From positions 62,001-126,000 of the forward strand of contig CAZFNI010000004.1 of assembly GCA_964520655.1 (NCBI GenBank): a stretch of 64,000 nt of DNA, given 5' to 3'. A program made the position numbers and the translations under genes. The notes under the pieces are model-generated. The model searched no databases and had not been told where the DNA came from. It was given only the letters and a program-made list of their open reading frames with translations. This document shows positions 54,311 through 63,174 of this stretch, in pieces. This DNA comes from JACQQW01 sp964520655. Its GTDB lineage: Bacteria; Omnitrophota; Gorgyraeia; Zapsychrales; Fredricksoniimonadaceae. Each line of letters starts with the position of its first letter. Within the stretch, counting starts at the first letter, position 1.

Positions 54311-55879
54311 ATGAGCAGTGACAGAACAGTAGTTATGACCCCAGAAAGGTCAGCAATGGAAGAGATGTACGCGAGTACCCTGCGTGATATCAAGGAAGGT
54401 GAAGTATCAAAAGGTACGATCGCAGCAATTAATTTGAAGGAGGTTATCGTCGATATCGGATTCAAATCCGAAGGATTCGTCCCCATCGAAGAATTCCGCA
54501 ATCCCACAGAACTGACTGTTGGACAGCAGTTGGAAGTCTTGATCGAGAATATAGAAGATGACAACGGACGTTTGATCTTATCGTATTCCAAAGCCGAGCG
54601 CTTAAAGGGCTGGCAGAAGATCGCGGATGATCTAAACGAAGGCGACACGGTCGAAGGCAAAGTCGTGCGCGCGGTCAAGGGCGGCTACATTGTAGACGTT
54701 TTTGGCGTTGAAGCATTCCTGCCGATGTCATTGTCCGCCTTTAAAGGCTTGTCCAATTTTGACATCACGACCCATACGTACAAGTTCGTGGTGGCCAAGA
54801 TGAACAAGCAACGCCGTAATTTGATCCTGTCTCGCCGTGAAATGGTGCAGAAGGAACGTGAAGAAGTCCGCGAGAAATTATGGAGCGAGCTTAAAAAAGG
54901 CCAGAAGCGCAAGGGCGTTGTCAAGGGTATCACCGACTTTGGCGCGTTCATTGATCTTGGCGGCGTGGATGGTTTGCTGCACATTACCGACATGAGCTGG
55001 AGCCGTATCAACCACCCTTCAGAAGTGGTGGCGGTCGGTCAGCGTCTGGAAGTCCTGATCCTGGATTTCGATAAGGATAATTCCAAAGTGTCATTAGGTT
55101 TAAAACAGATCGTCTCTAATCCTTGGGATGAAGCGGTGACCAAGTTCCCGGCCGGTTCCAAGGTCAAGGGTAAGATCGTCAACATCATGCCTTACGGCGT
55201 GTTCGTTGAGATCGATAAGGGTATCGAAGGCTTGCTGCATGCCTCTGAGATCACCTGGCAAAAGAAGATGGTCAATCCCGCCGAAATGTTCAAATTAGGC
55301 GATCAGATCGATGTTCAGATCATCAACGTGGACAAGGATGCGAAGCGCATTTCTTTATCCATGAAACAATTAGAAGAGAATCCGTGGGGAACAGCGGCTG
55401 CCAAATTGACCGTCGGCAATAAGGTCAAGGGTGTGGTGCGCGGCTTCACCGATTACGGCGCGTTCGTTGAATTAGAGAACGGCTTAGAAGGCATGATCCA
55501 TGTCTCTGATATGTCTTGGACCAAGAAAGTCAATCATCCTCAGGAAGTCCTGCAAAAAGGTCAGGACCTTGAAGTGGTGATCCTGGCTGTCGATGCCGAT
55601 GCCCGTAAGATCACCTTAGGGTTAAAGCAATTGACCCCGAACCCCTGGAATGAGATCGCCAGCAAATTCCCTGTTGGCGCGACCATCGAATCTACGGTCG
55701 TCATGAATTCCAACTTCGGTGTTTTTGTGAAATTGGAAGATGACATCGAAGCATTGGTCTATTCTTCCGAGATCGATAAGACACAGGCTGCTGGTTTAAA
55801 GGCCGGCGATCGCCTGCAGGTTAAGATCATCAAAGTTGACGTCGAAGGCATGAAGATCGGCGTTAGCGCTCGTTTGTAA
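54311..55879 (+). CDS. rpsA: 30S ribosomal protein S1
   Basis: Binds mRNA on the 30S subunit. The 522-residue protein contains six S1 domains, each recognisable by its first strand: GEVSKGTIAAIN, GDTVEGKVVRAV, GQKRKGVVKGIT, GSKVKGKIVNIM, GNKVKGVVRGFT and GATIESTVVMNS. Domains 3-5 are the best conserved (e.g. GVDGLLHITDMSW). The sixth is degenerate. It stands alone between a strong promoter and a strong terminator, as is common for this highly expressed gene. Confidence 0.96.
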   Translation: MSSDRTVVMTPERSAMEEMYASTLRDIKEGEVSKGTIAAINLKEVIVDIGFKSEGFVPIEEFRNPTELTVGQQLEVLIENIEDDNGRLILSYSKAERLKGWQKIADDLNEGDTVEGKVVRAVKGGYIVDVFGVEAFLPMSLSAFKGLSNFDITTHTYKFVVAKMNKQRRNLILSRREMVQKEREEVREKLWSELKKGQKRKGVVKGITDFGAFIDLGGVDGLLHITDMSWSRINHPSEVVAVGQRLEVLILDFDKDNSKVSLGLKQIVSNPWDEAVTKFPAGSKVKGKIVNIMPYGVFVEIDKGIEGLLHASEITWQKKMVNPAEMFKLGDQIDVQIINVDKDAKRISLSMKQLEENPWGTAAAKLTVGNKVKGVVRGFTDYGAFVELENGLEGMIHVSDMSWTKKVNHPQEVLQKGQDLEVVILAVDADARKITLGLKQLTPNPWNEIASKFPVGATIESTVVMNSNFGVFVKLEDDIEALVYSSEIDKTQAAGLKAGDRLQVKIIKVDVEGMKIGVSARL

Positions 55880-55884
55880 TAATA

Positions 55885-55938
55885 TGTGTCATGGTAGGCG
55901 GGGCATAATGCCTCTCTTGCCATGACACATTCTTTTTT
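55885..55938 (+). terminator. strong rho-independent terminator abutting the tyrS start codon
   Basis: A perfect 10-bp stem TGTGTCATGG (55885-55894) / CCATGACACA (55920-55929), with an inner AGGC/GCCT pairing, followed by TTCTTTTTT. The T-run ends at 55938 and the tyrS ATG begins at 55939. Confidence 0.88.
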
Positions 55939-57090
55939 ATGACCCTTCAAGACCCCATCAACATCTTAAAGCGCGGCACCACCGAGATCATTTCATTAGA
56001 GGATCTGACTAAGAAGCTGGCGTTGGGCCGTCCATTGATCATCAAAGCCGGATTTGACCCGACCGCACCGGATATCCATTTAGGGCATGTGGTATTGCTC
56101 TTGAAGCTTAAACAGTTCCAAGATCTGGGGCACACGGTGGTTTTTTTGATCGGTGATTTCACCGCCCAGGTGGGGGACCCGACCGGCCGCAATGAGCTGC
56201 GTAAAAAAATGTCGCCTGCCGACATAGCCAAGAATGCCGAAACCTACAAGGCTCAGGTCTTTAAAGTCCTTGATCCGCAAAAGACAAAAGTGGTCTTTAA
56301 TAGTGCCTGGTTGAATGCGTTAACACCGGCGGATATGTTGGAACTTTCTGCCAGGACAACGGTCGCGCAAATGCTGGCCAGGGCGGATTTTAAAAAGCGT
56401 TTTGAGACAGGTAAAGAGATCAGCATTTTGGAATTCTTGTACCCGCTTTTGCAGGGTTTTGATTCTGTGCATTTAAAGGCGGATGTGGAATTAGGCGGCA
56501 ATGACCAGAAATTCAATCTGCTCATGGGCCGCCAGCTTCAGGAAAGCTATGGCCAGCCGCCGCAAGTGGTCATGATGACCCCGCTGTTGGAGGGGACGGA
56601 CGGCGTGCAGAAGATGAGCAAGTCGCTGGGTAATTACATCGGCATCAATGAGACGCCGGATAATATGTTCGGCAAGGTTATGTCGATCTCTGATGAGCTG
56701 ATGCTGCGTTATTACGAGATCTTGACTGACGCGGACTTAAATACGGTCAAGGCCATGCATCCTAAAGAAGCCAAGCAGCAATTGGCCGCACGCATCATTG
56801 ATATGTTTCACCCCAAGGGGTCGGGAGAAAAAGCCAAGGCCAATTTTGAACACACTTTCAGCCAGCATCAGGTCCCGGAGAATATCCCGGAACACAAGGT
56901 CAATGCCAGCGAGAAATTGCTGGATATCCTGCAAAGCACTAAAATGATCGCCTCCAAGAATGAGGGCCGCCGCTTATTACAAGAAGGGGCCGTTTCCTGC
57001 GATGGTACGGGCATCACTGATGAGCACTGGGTTGTGAAGGCCGGTGTTCTTAAGGTCGGTAAACGCCGCTTCCTGCGGCTGATCAAGTAA
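55939..57090 (+). CDS. tyrS: tyrosyl-tRNA synthetase (TyrZ-like type)
   Basis: Class I synthetase charging tRNA-Tyr. The 383-residue protein has IIKAGFDPTAPDIHLGHVVL (HIGH region HLGH), VGDPTGR, the substrate pocket LEFLYPLLQGFDSVHLKADVELGGNDQKFNLLMGR (key part GGNDQKFN), the KMSKS loop VQKMSKSLGN and a C-terminal S4 RNA-binding domain (about 320-383). It matches the longer HLGH/KMSKS TyrRS type, not the E. coli TyrS type. The ATG directly follows the terminator T-run and has no Shine-Dalgarno, yet the N-terminus (DPINILKRGTTEIIS) fits the family, so the start is probably right. Confidence 0.94.
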   Translation: MTLQDPINILKRGTTEIISLEDLTKKLALGRPLIIKAGFDPTAPDIHLGHVVLLLKLKQFQDLGHTVVFLIGDFTAQVGDPTGRNELRKKMSPADIAKNAETYKAQVFKVLDPQKTKVVFNSAWLNALTPADMLELSARTTVAQMLARADFKKRFETGKEISILEFLYPLLQGFDSVHLKADVELGGNDQKFNLLMGRQLQESYGQPPQVVMMTPLLEGTDGVQKMSKSLGNYIGINETPDNMFGKVMSISDELMLRYYEILTDADLNTVKAMHPKEAKQQLAARIIDMFHPKGSGEKAKANFEHTFSQHQVPENIPEHKVNASEKLLDILQSTKMIASKNEGRRLLQEGAVSCDGTGITDEHWVVKAGVLKVGKRRFLRLIK

Positions 57091-57145
57091 TATTCTTTAT
57101 TCCTGCCGTTTTGCTAATATCTAGATTATATGGTATCTTTTTAAC

Positions 57146-60100
57146 GTGCCCCGAAAATTATTAAATCTATTCATTGCTGTGTGTTTATTGCCAATTCCTG
57201 GAGCGAGGGCGGATATCGTGTCTTTGCCTGCTCCCGGGACGATGGTGCCATTAAGCCCTGCCGTTGATCTTCCTGTATTAAAAGGCATAAAAGTTCACCC
57301 GAATGATCCAATGCAGTTGGATTTTGTGCTAGATCAGCAAACTAAAACGAAAGTCATTGGCGATGCCGAAGCAAAGAAATTGGTCAAATATTTCCTGGCG
57401 AGCTTAACCACGCCTGAGCAGGAGATGTGGGTCAACTTAAGCCCTTATGAAAAAGACCGCATCGTGCCGGAAAGTTTTGGTCAGACCGAAATGGGCCGCG
57501 ACCTATTGGCTCAGGATTATTTACTCAAGCAGATCACCGCGAGTTTAGTCTATCCGGAAGGGGATATTGGCAAACAGTTCTGGAAGAGGGTTTACGAGTT
57601 ATCCGGGAATAAGAATGTCCCGGTCAATACGTTTAATAAAGTCTGGATCGTTCCTGATAAAGCCGTCATCTATGAGAATGCGAAATCCGGGACAGCGTAT
57701 GTGGTGGAGTCAAGTCTTAAGGTTATGACAGAGCAAGATTATTTGGCTACAAGTAAGCATGAGGCAACGGGTCCTGCCGCCGCCTCACCTGTTTCGTCCT
57801 CGCGCCACCCATCCCCCGGTGGGGTAGCCGATGAAAAGACGACATTTCCCCTGGCGCTGCGGTCAAAACAGGCTGACGCGGCGTCACCCGTTGCCGGCGT
57901 ATCACAGATTGTTCGTGCCATTGTCATTCCTCAATTGACCAAAGAGGTCAACACCGGCGCTAACTTTGCCCAGCTGCGCCAGGTCTATAATTCTCTCATC
58001 TTAGCCACATGGTACAAAAAGAAGATCAAGGACAGCATCCTCTCTAAAATCTATGCAGACAAATCCAAGGTTCGCGGAACGGAATATTTGGACAATACAA
58101 ATGCGGCGTCGATCTATCAGCGTTATTTGGAAGCATTTAAGAAGGGTGCGTACAATTACATCAAAGAAGAACAAGATCCATCCACCGGTCAAACGATTCC
58201 CAGAAAGTATTTCTCTGGTGGGGTTACCATGCTCACTATTTCACAAGCGATGGTGGCATCCAATAAAGAGCCGGGTGACACAAAGGATCTGATGCGGATT
58301 TCAGTTCAGCTTCAGCAGGCTGATCAAGCACAGCGCGCAAAAGAAACAAAGCCGCGTATTCGAAGATCGAATAGTGAAGTGGCTGCTTTGAAAAGCAGAA
58401 TGAAGGATCTTCTCGATCGTGGTAAATATTCAGCGAGACAGCTTGCTGCGGCGCTGGATATTCCTGTCAAGACGGCGGAGAATTATGTTTTTCTCACTGA
58501 TTTCCTATCGGAGCATCCTAATTTATTAAAAGTTAGAGAAGACCGTCCGCAAGAAGAGATCGATGCGGATATTGAAAAGGTCAGAGGTGCTTTAAGAAAC
58601 GGGACGCGTACTGTAAGACAAATCGCTGATGAAACTGGATTGAGTGTTAGTTTAATCTGGACATACATCAAAACTCACAAAGACTTAGAGAATAATCCTA
58701 ATATTAAAAGAGAAAAAGTAATTGTAATGAGGTCAAAAGAACAGATCTCAATTGATAGAAAAAAGATCAGAGGCGTTGTTGAATCGAAGCCGGTCACGTT
58801 AAATGAGATAGTGTCAATAACTGGAATAAGAAGGTCTATAGTTGAAGATGATGTCCACGCGATGGGGTTGGACAAACATTCAAATTTCAGATTTATTCAT
58901 AATAATAAATCTCAAATAAGGAGTGTTTCAGAAAGTGGGAGGATCATAAAATCAGATGGAGAGAATGATCAGCAGCTAAATAGTGATAGAGCTCAGGTGG
59001 TTTATGATATCGAAGGTATAATCAAACAATTTTTAGATCATTCGAACTTTATAAGCTATTCAAAAGATGATGGATTGATGATCAATGATCAACCGATGCA
59101 GTTGTTAAGGAGGGTTGGTTCTAATGATATTTTTCAGTATGGGAATTATGAGATTTGGATTATTAATAATAAGGCGTTTAATCCTGAAGATTTCAGAAAT
59201 TCTTTTAATATTTTGTCGGGTAGTTATGCAATACCTAAAATTCACTTTGCTGATCGATGGCAAAATATGGGGGTGGTAATTATGGATAGAATTGTTGGCT
59301 ACTCATTGGGTGATACAAGAAATGCAACGGATTATTTTAGTGAGGTGTTAGATAAAACATACTTCTTTGTAGAGCTGATGCGTTGGATAGTTAATAATAA
59401 TTTTGATGTGCCTAGAGAAGCAATTAAATCAGGGTATTTTCTGTTTGGTAGAAATGCAAACTTTCCTGCTTCATTTCCAAAAATATGGTTTACACCTGCC
59501 GTTCCTATACAAAGAAAATCGGAAATGTCTTATGCTTCTAGGATTGCTCTTTTTGCTCATGCAATATTGGATGATGGTGACTTTATTAATGGGGTAGATG
59601 TTATTAGGGTATTGGAGTACTTGAAAAGTAAATTGAGTAAAGAAGAAAGCGATGCTATTAGTAAAAGCGTTGCTAATAAAGGCATTGTTTTGCCAACACC
59701 GTGGAGATTTGAGGTTTTAGATAGATTTCAAAGGACGCGATTTACCCGTTTAGCTGATGTTATTCCAGGAAGAGATCGAGAATTTCTATCAAAGAATAAT
59801 CTTGATTTTATTGGAAGTGCTTGGGAGGCGAAGATAGATCGTACAAAAGGGTTAACATATGGATTACAAATCGGTATTGAGCAAGAGTATGATATTCAAA
59901 GCGAGCAAACAAGGATTATATACGAAATTTTCCAAGAATTAATCGCACAAAGAAAAGATAAAGAAAGAAGTATTGTTATTTCTCAGGTTGGTTTGGGGGT
60001 TTCTCTTGTTGAGACGGCGGGAATAATTCGTACATTGAGTGCTGCATTTTTTGCTCAAGGGATATCGCCAAATGATCAAAAAGAGTGGACTATAACGATA

Positions 60101-60745
60101 GTTGGTGTTGATGTTGAGGCTAGGGATTATGTGTCAGAATTAAAAATTAAGTCTTCAATGCAGACATTTTTCAATTTACATATTATATTTGCGCAAGCTG
60201 ATGCATTGGTTGAGGGGGATATAAAAAGATTGGAGCAGTTTGGGCGACCAGATATTAGTTTCAATAGGTATGTTCACAGGGGGAATGAGTATTTGAATCA
60301 AGGTTTTTTTTCATTAAATAAAAATTACACGAGTGTTATAAATGCTTATTTGTGTATCAGAAATATTCTTCAGAATTCAAATCAAGGAGGATATTTAGTG
60401 CTTGAGCCTGTAAGTGTTCTCCCATATTTGAAAATTCCTGGGACATTGGTCAATGAGCAATATCCTCAGGCTGGTGTGTACAGAGTTCAAGATCCTTATG
60501 CTTTAACACTTGAGGGTCTTGAAGGATTTCTAGCAGCGCAAAAGAGTGCAATAGATTATGCCATGAAAGGCGGTATCGATCTTAATCCTTCTGCCATCGA
60601 CATGGGGATCAAAGCTTCTGGTCAGGGAATAAACATGACGTTTGATCAGAAAATGCTGGAACAATTGCAGAACGCGGCAGGGTTTGTTCCTGTCATCATC
60701 AACATCGCACCCATCCCAAGTCTTAAAACCTTCCTGAATTCGTAA
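57146..60745 (+). CDS. giant secreted protein 2: shared N-terminal domain, HTH-like and CheR-like centre, GGID tail
   Basis: An 1199-residue protein of unknown function. A signal peptide (about 1-22, ...GARAD) precedes a domain (about 28-365) shared with the 10165-13419 protein: SPYEKDRIVPESFGQTEMG, LLAQDYLLKQITASLVYP, VNTFNKVWIVPD, FAQLRQVYNSLILATWYKK, IPRKYFSGG. Residues about 390-590 hold helix-turn-helix-like repeats (ARQLAAALDIPVKTAENYVF; VRQIADETGLSVSLIWTYIK). Residues about 910-1110 resemble a CheR-type methyltransferase, with a degenerate SAM motif (VISQVGLGVSLVETAG), WTITIVGVDVEARD, and CIRNILQNSNQGGYLVLEP; this is a weak match. The tail (about 1140-1190, GGIDLNPSAIDMGIK ... GFVPVIINI) matches protein 1. 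The centre, roughly 58.6-60.5 kb, is clearly AT-richer than both ends. Start is GTG with no Shine-Dalgarno. Confidence 0.83.
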   Translation: MPRKLLNLFIAVCLLPIPGARADIVSLPAPGTMVPLSPAVDLPVLKGIKVHPNDPMQLDFVLDQQTKTKVIGDAEAKKLVKYFLASLTTPEQEMWVNLSPYEKDRIVPESFGQTEMGRDLLAQDYLLKQITASLVYPEGDIGKQFWKRVYELSGNKNVPVNTFNKVWIVPDKAVIYENAKSGTAYVVESSLKVMTEQDYLATSKHEATGPAAASPVSSSRHPSPGGVADEKTTFPLALRSKQADAASPVAGVSQIVRAIVIPQLTKEVNTGANFAQLRQVYNSLILATWYKKKIKDSILSKIYADKSKVRGTEYLDNTNAASIYQRYLEAFKKGAYNYIKEEQDPSTGQTIPRKYFSGGVTMLTISQAMVASNKEPGDTKDLMRISVQLQQADQAQRAKETKPRIRRSNSEVAALKSRMKDLLDRGKYSARQLAAALDIPVKTAENYVFLTDFLSEHPNLLKVREDRPQEEIDADIEKVRGALRNGTRTVRQIADETGLSVSLIWTYIKTHKDLENNPNIKREKVIVMRSKEQISIDRKKIRGVVESKPVTLNEIVSITGIRRSIVEDDVHAMGLDKHSNFRFIHNNKSQIRSVSESGRIIKSDGENDQQLNSDRAQVVYDIEGIIKQFLDHSNFISYSKDDGLMINDQPMQLLRRVGSNDIFQYGNYEIWIINNKAFNPEDFRNSFNILSGSYAIPKIHFADRWQNMGVVIMDRIVGYSLGDTRNATDYFSEVLDKTYFFVELMRWIVNNNFDVPREAIKSGYFLFGRNANFPASFPKIWFTPAVPIQRKSEMSYASRIALFAHAILDDGDFINGVDVIRVLEYLKSKLSKEESDAISKSVANKGIVLPTPWRFEVLDRFQRTRFTRLADVIPGRDREFLSKNNLDFIGSAWEAKIDRTKGLTYGLQIGIEQEYDIQSEQTRIIYEIFQELIAQRKDKERSIVISQVGLGVSLVETAGIIRTLSAAFFAQGISPNDQKEWTITIVGVDVEARDYVSELKIKSSMQTFFNLHIIFAQADALVEGDIKRLEQFGRPDISFNRYVHRGNEYLNQGFFSLNKNYTSVINAYLCIRNILQNSNQGGYLVLEPVSVLPYLKIPGTLVNEQYPQAGVYRVQDPYALTLEGLEGFLAAQKSAIDYAMKGGIDLNPSAIDMGIKASGQGINMTFDQKMLEQLQNAAGFVPVIINIAPIPSLKTFLNS
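57768..57865 (+). repeat. 98-bp palindrome-centred element, copy 2 (inside coding sequence, opposite orientation to copy 1)
   Basis: Aligns without gaps to the reverse complement of 10848-10945. The ends (CGGGTCCTGCCGCC; GCTGCGGTCA) and core (CCACCCATCCCCC, GTGGGGTAGC) are best conserved. It encodes a Ser/Pro/Ala-rich linker at residues about 208-240, between DYLATSKH and the IVIPQLTKEVN block: the same loop as copy 1. Confidence 0.8.
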
Positions 60746-61156
60746 CTATTTCTGTTTGGAGAATGCTTCTAGAGCTTTGCGTACTTTAAGAGGCAGGGGA
60801 ACCTTTGTCCTGGTCTTGGGATTGATGGTCACGTGCACGGTTTTGGCTGTGCCAACTAAAATATTTTTTGCATTATGGATGGTGTATTCAAAAGAAAAGG
60901 ATGTTTTACCGATATGTCCGACGGTGATCGTTACCATTATTTTGTCTCCAGCGTGCAGCGGGGCTTTGTAGTCGGAGGAGGCGTGGACAATGGGTAAGAA
61001 GTATTTTCCGCCTTTGAACATCTGGGGGAAGCTAAAACCAAAGGCTTCCAGTAAATGTTCGTAGGCATCATGGATGATCTTGAACTGGTTGGCAAAGAAA
61101 ATAATGCCGGCTGCGTCGGTGTCATGCAAGCGCACTTGTGTTTTATAAATGAACAT
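60746..61156 (-). CDS. acyl-CoA thioesterase, hotdog fold (YbgC/4-hydroxybenzoyl-CoA type)
   Basis: A 136-residue single hotdog-domain thioesterase and the only gene on the minus strand. The family motif near the N-terminus is LHDTDAAGIIFFANQF (with the catalytic aspartate), followed by the long helix DAYEHLLEAFGF and strands with VHASSDYKAPLHAGDKIMV and GKTSFSFEYTIHN. YbgC-like enzymes hydrolyse short acyl-CoAs, while related ones act in menaquinone synthesis; the substrate cannot be decided. It converges on giant protein 2, with its stop adjacent to that gene's stop, and diverges from the aquaporin gene. Confidence 0.87.
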   Translation of the reverse strand: MFIYKTQVRLHDTDAAGIIFFANQFKIIHDAYEHLLEAFGFSFPQMFKGGKYFLPIVHASSDYKAPLHAGDKIMVTITVGHIGKTSFSFEYTIHNAKNILVGTAKTVHVTINPKTRTKVPLPLKVRKALEAFSKQK

Positions 61157-61178
61157 GAAACTAGTTTACACCAAGCGA

Positions 61179-61206
61179 TTGACAAACGCCAATAAGAATG
61201 TAATAT
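61179..61206 (+). promoter_or_regulatory. promoter for the aquaporin-tpx-sod operon
   Basis: Perfect TTGACA (61179-61184), a 16-base spacer and TAATAT (61201-61206), about 45 bases before the aquaporin ATG, with AAAGGAG as its ribosome site. Confidence 0.7.
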
Positions 61207-61250
61207 AACAATCCCTAAGGAAATCAAACGTACAAAACGCAAAGGAGCCT

Positions 61251-61910
61251 ATGAACAAAAAAGCCTTGATCGCGGAATTTGTCGGAACATTCACCCTGAT
61301 TTTTATTGGAGTTGGAGCCATTGCCGCAGACCATATCTCGGGTGGCAAGCTTGGTCTTACCGGTATCGCTTTGGCGCACGGCCTGGCCATCGCGGTCATG
61401 GTGTCAGCGACGGCGGCAGCCAGCGGCGGTCATTTAAATCCGGCGGTCACTATCGGTCTGTGGTCGGCTAAAAAGATCGATACACAACTTGCGTTGGGCT
61501 ATCTGGCGTCACAGTGTTTCGGGGCAGTGATAGCGGCTTTTTTGATCAAGTGCGCGGTGCCTGCTGACGCGTTGATCGCGGTCAATATGGGTACGCCTGC
61601 TCCCGGGGCCGGGATCCCTGGCTATATGGCGCTTTTTACGGAGATCGTGCTGACATTTTTCCTGGTGTTTGTGGTCTATGGAACAGGGGTTGATCCCAAA
61701 GGACCAAAATGCGGTGGTTTATTTATCGGATTGACTGTTGCTTTGGATATCATGATGGGTGGTCCGATCAGCGGCGCTGCCATGAATCCGGCGCGTTACC
61801 TGGGGCCGGCGTTGTTTGGCGGCGGGCTTCATGATTTTCCGATCTACTGGGCAGGTCCGATCTTAGGCGGTATTTTCGCGGCACAAGTCTATAAGAAACA
61901 ATTAGAATAA
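61251..61910 (+). CDS. aqpZ: aquaporin (MIP family)
   Basis: A 219-residue channel with six membrane spans and the two MIP half-helix motifs: HLNPAVTIGLWSA (about 62-74) and AAMNPARYLGPALFGG (about 175-190). The sequence around the second NPA lacks the extra residues of glycerol facilitators, favouring a water or small-solute channel; several aquaporins also pass hydrogen peroxide. It heads an operon with thiol peroxidase (11 bases downstream) and superoxide dismutase, which makes a peroxide-related role worth considering. The AqpZ symbol is by closest type, not proven. Confidence 0.88.
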   Translation: MNKKALIAEFVGTFTLIFIGVGAIAADHISGGKLGLTGIALAHGLAIAVMVSATAAASGGHLNPAVTIGLWSAKKIDTQLALGYLASQCFGAVIAAFLIKCAVPADALIAVNMGTPAPGAGIPGYMALFTEIVLTFFLVFVVYGTGVDPKGPKCGGLFIGLTVALDIMMGGPISGAAMNPARYLGPALFGGGLHDFPIYWAGPILGGIFAAQVYKKQLE

Positions 61911-61921
61911 GAGGAGAATAT

Positions 61922-62422
61922 ATGTCTGAACGTGCAGGTGCTGTTACCATGAAAGGTAACCCGTTAACATTAGTTGGAACAGAAATTAAACCCGGCGCTG
62001 CTGCTCCGGATGTAACCTTGGTCGCTAATGACCTTTCCGAAGTTAAATTGTCCTCGTTTAAAGGTAAGAAAGTGATCTTATCTGTTGTTCCTTCGCTGGA
62101 TACGCCGGTTTGCGATCTGCAGACCAAGCGTTTTAATCAAGAAGCATCGAAATTGAACAATGTGGCCGTATTAACAGTCAGTAAAGACCTTCCGTTTGCC
62201 CAGAAGCGCTGGTGTGGGGCGGTGGGCGCCTCTGCGGTTAAGACATTGTCGGATTACCGCGGTAATTTTGGCGAGCAATACGGGGTGTTGATCAAGGGGT
62301 TGAATTTACTGGCCCGTGCCATTTTTGTTCTGGATGAGAACGGCAAAGTGACCTATACTCAATTGGTCAAAGAAGTTGCCACTGAACCCGATTATGAAGC
62401 CGTGTTAAAAGCGGTCAGATAA
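61922..62422 (+). CDS. tpx: thiol peroxidase (2-Cys, Tpx type)
   Basis: Periplasmic or cytoplasmic lipid and hydrogen peroxide reductase of the atypical 2-Cys peroxiredoxin group. The peroxidatic Cys64 lies in VPSLDTPVCDLQTKRF and the resolving Cys98 in FAQKRWCGA, spaced 34 residues apart as in the family. The N-terminus VTMKGNPLTLVG and the C-terminal RAIFVLDENGKVTY are typical. There is no signal peptide here, so cytoplasmic. GAGGAG precedes the ATG. Confidence 0.95.
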   Translation: MSERAGAVTMKGNPLTLVGTEIKPGAAAPDVTLVANDLSEVKLSSFKGKKVILSVVPSLDTPVCDLQTKRFNQEASKLNNVAVLTVSKDLPFAQKRWCGAVGASAVKTLSDYRGNFGEQYGVLIKGLNLLARAIFVLDENGKVTYTQLVKEVATEPDYEAVLKAVR

Positions 62423-62448
62423 CATATTGAATTTATAGAGGAGAGAAT

Positions 62449-63063
62449 ATGGCTTATTCATTGCCCCCGTTGTCATATGCGTATAACGCTTTAGAACCTC
62501 ACATTGATGCGCGCACGATGGAGATCCATCACACCAAGCATCATCAGGCCTATATCAATAATGTCAACAATGCCCTTAAAGGCAAAGCAGACCTTGAAAA
62601 TAAATCCGTCGAAGATCTGATCTCGAATCTAAATGCGGTGCCGGAAGATATCCGCAATGTGGTGCGCAATAACGGCGGCGGTCATGCTAATCACAGTTTA
62701 TTCTGGACGGTGATCGGGCCTAATGCCGGCGGTTCTCCGAAGGGGCGCGTCGCCGAAGCGATTGTCGCGGCCTTTGGTTCTTTTGATTTATTTAAAGAAA
62801 AATTCGCCCAGGCTGCGACCACGCGTTTTGGTTCTGGCTGGGCGTGGTTGTCTTTGACCAAGGAGGGCAAGCTTGAAGTGTCATCCACGGCTAATCAAGA
62901 TAGTCCGATCATGGAAGGGAAATTCCCTCTGTTAGGGATCGATGTTTGGGAGCACGCGTATTATCTGCATTATCAAAATCGGAGGCCTGATTACATTGCT
63001 GCGTTCTGGAATGTTGTCAATTGGGCAGAAGTAGAAAAGCGTTACACCGTCGGTAATAAATAG
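62449..63063 (+). CDS. sod: superoxide dismutase, Fe/Mn family
   Basis: Converts superoxide to oxygen and peroxide. The four metal ligands are visible: His27 (MEIHHTKHHQAY), His82 (GGGHANHSLFW), Asp165 and His169 (GIDVWEHAYYLHYQNRRPDY). GP following the second ligand and GSGWAWL fit the Mn or cambialistic branch, but the metal cannot be fixed by eye. Length 204 is normal. Last gene of the aquaporin-tpx-sod set; strong GAGGAGAG ribosome site. Confidence 0.95.
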   Translation: MAYSLPPLSYAYNALEPHIDARTMEIHHTKHHQAYINNVNNALKGKADLENKSVEDLISNLNAVPEDIRNVVRNNGGGHANHSLFWTVIGPNAGGSPKGRVAEAIVAAFGSFDLFKEKFAQAATTRFGSGWAWLSLTKEGKLEVSSTANQDSPIMEGKFPLLGIDVWEHAYYLHYQNRRPDYIAAFWNVVNWAEVEKRYTVGNK

Positions 63064-63106
63064 CTTCTTGTTGTCCTGTTCTTGCTGAAAAATTTTTAAA
63101 ATAGTT

Positions 63107-63134
63107 TTGACATCCCTGTTTTTGTTACTACTAT
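63107..63134 (+). promoter_or_regulatory. promoter for the ribonucleotide reductase gene
   Basis: Perfect TTGACA (63107-63112), a 16-base spacer and TACTAT (63129-63134). The -10 overlaps the first NrdR-like box. Confidence 0.65.
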
Positions 63135-63174
63135 ATGTAGTAGTTGTCAGGTTTGTCATGCGTATATATAGTGT
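63128..63174. promoter_or_regulatory. pair of NrdR-box-like operators
   Basis: Box 1 (63128-63143) has perfect 6-bp arms CTACTA / TAGTAG around TATG, fitting the C-x-A-T-A-T-x-T-x-G NrdR core. Box 2 (63159-63174, TGCGTATATATAGTGT) keeps the AT core and the GTGT right arm but has a weaker left arm. Their centres are 31 bases apart, three helical turns, the spacing typical of tandem NrdR boxes. Confidence 0.7.

Noticed and set aside
55885..55938. T-box or other riboswitch in front of tyrS
   Set aside because: The region is only ~60 bases and lacks the T-box bulge sequence and specifier stem; it is a simple terminator hairpin.
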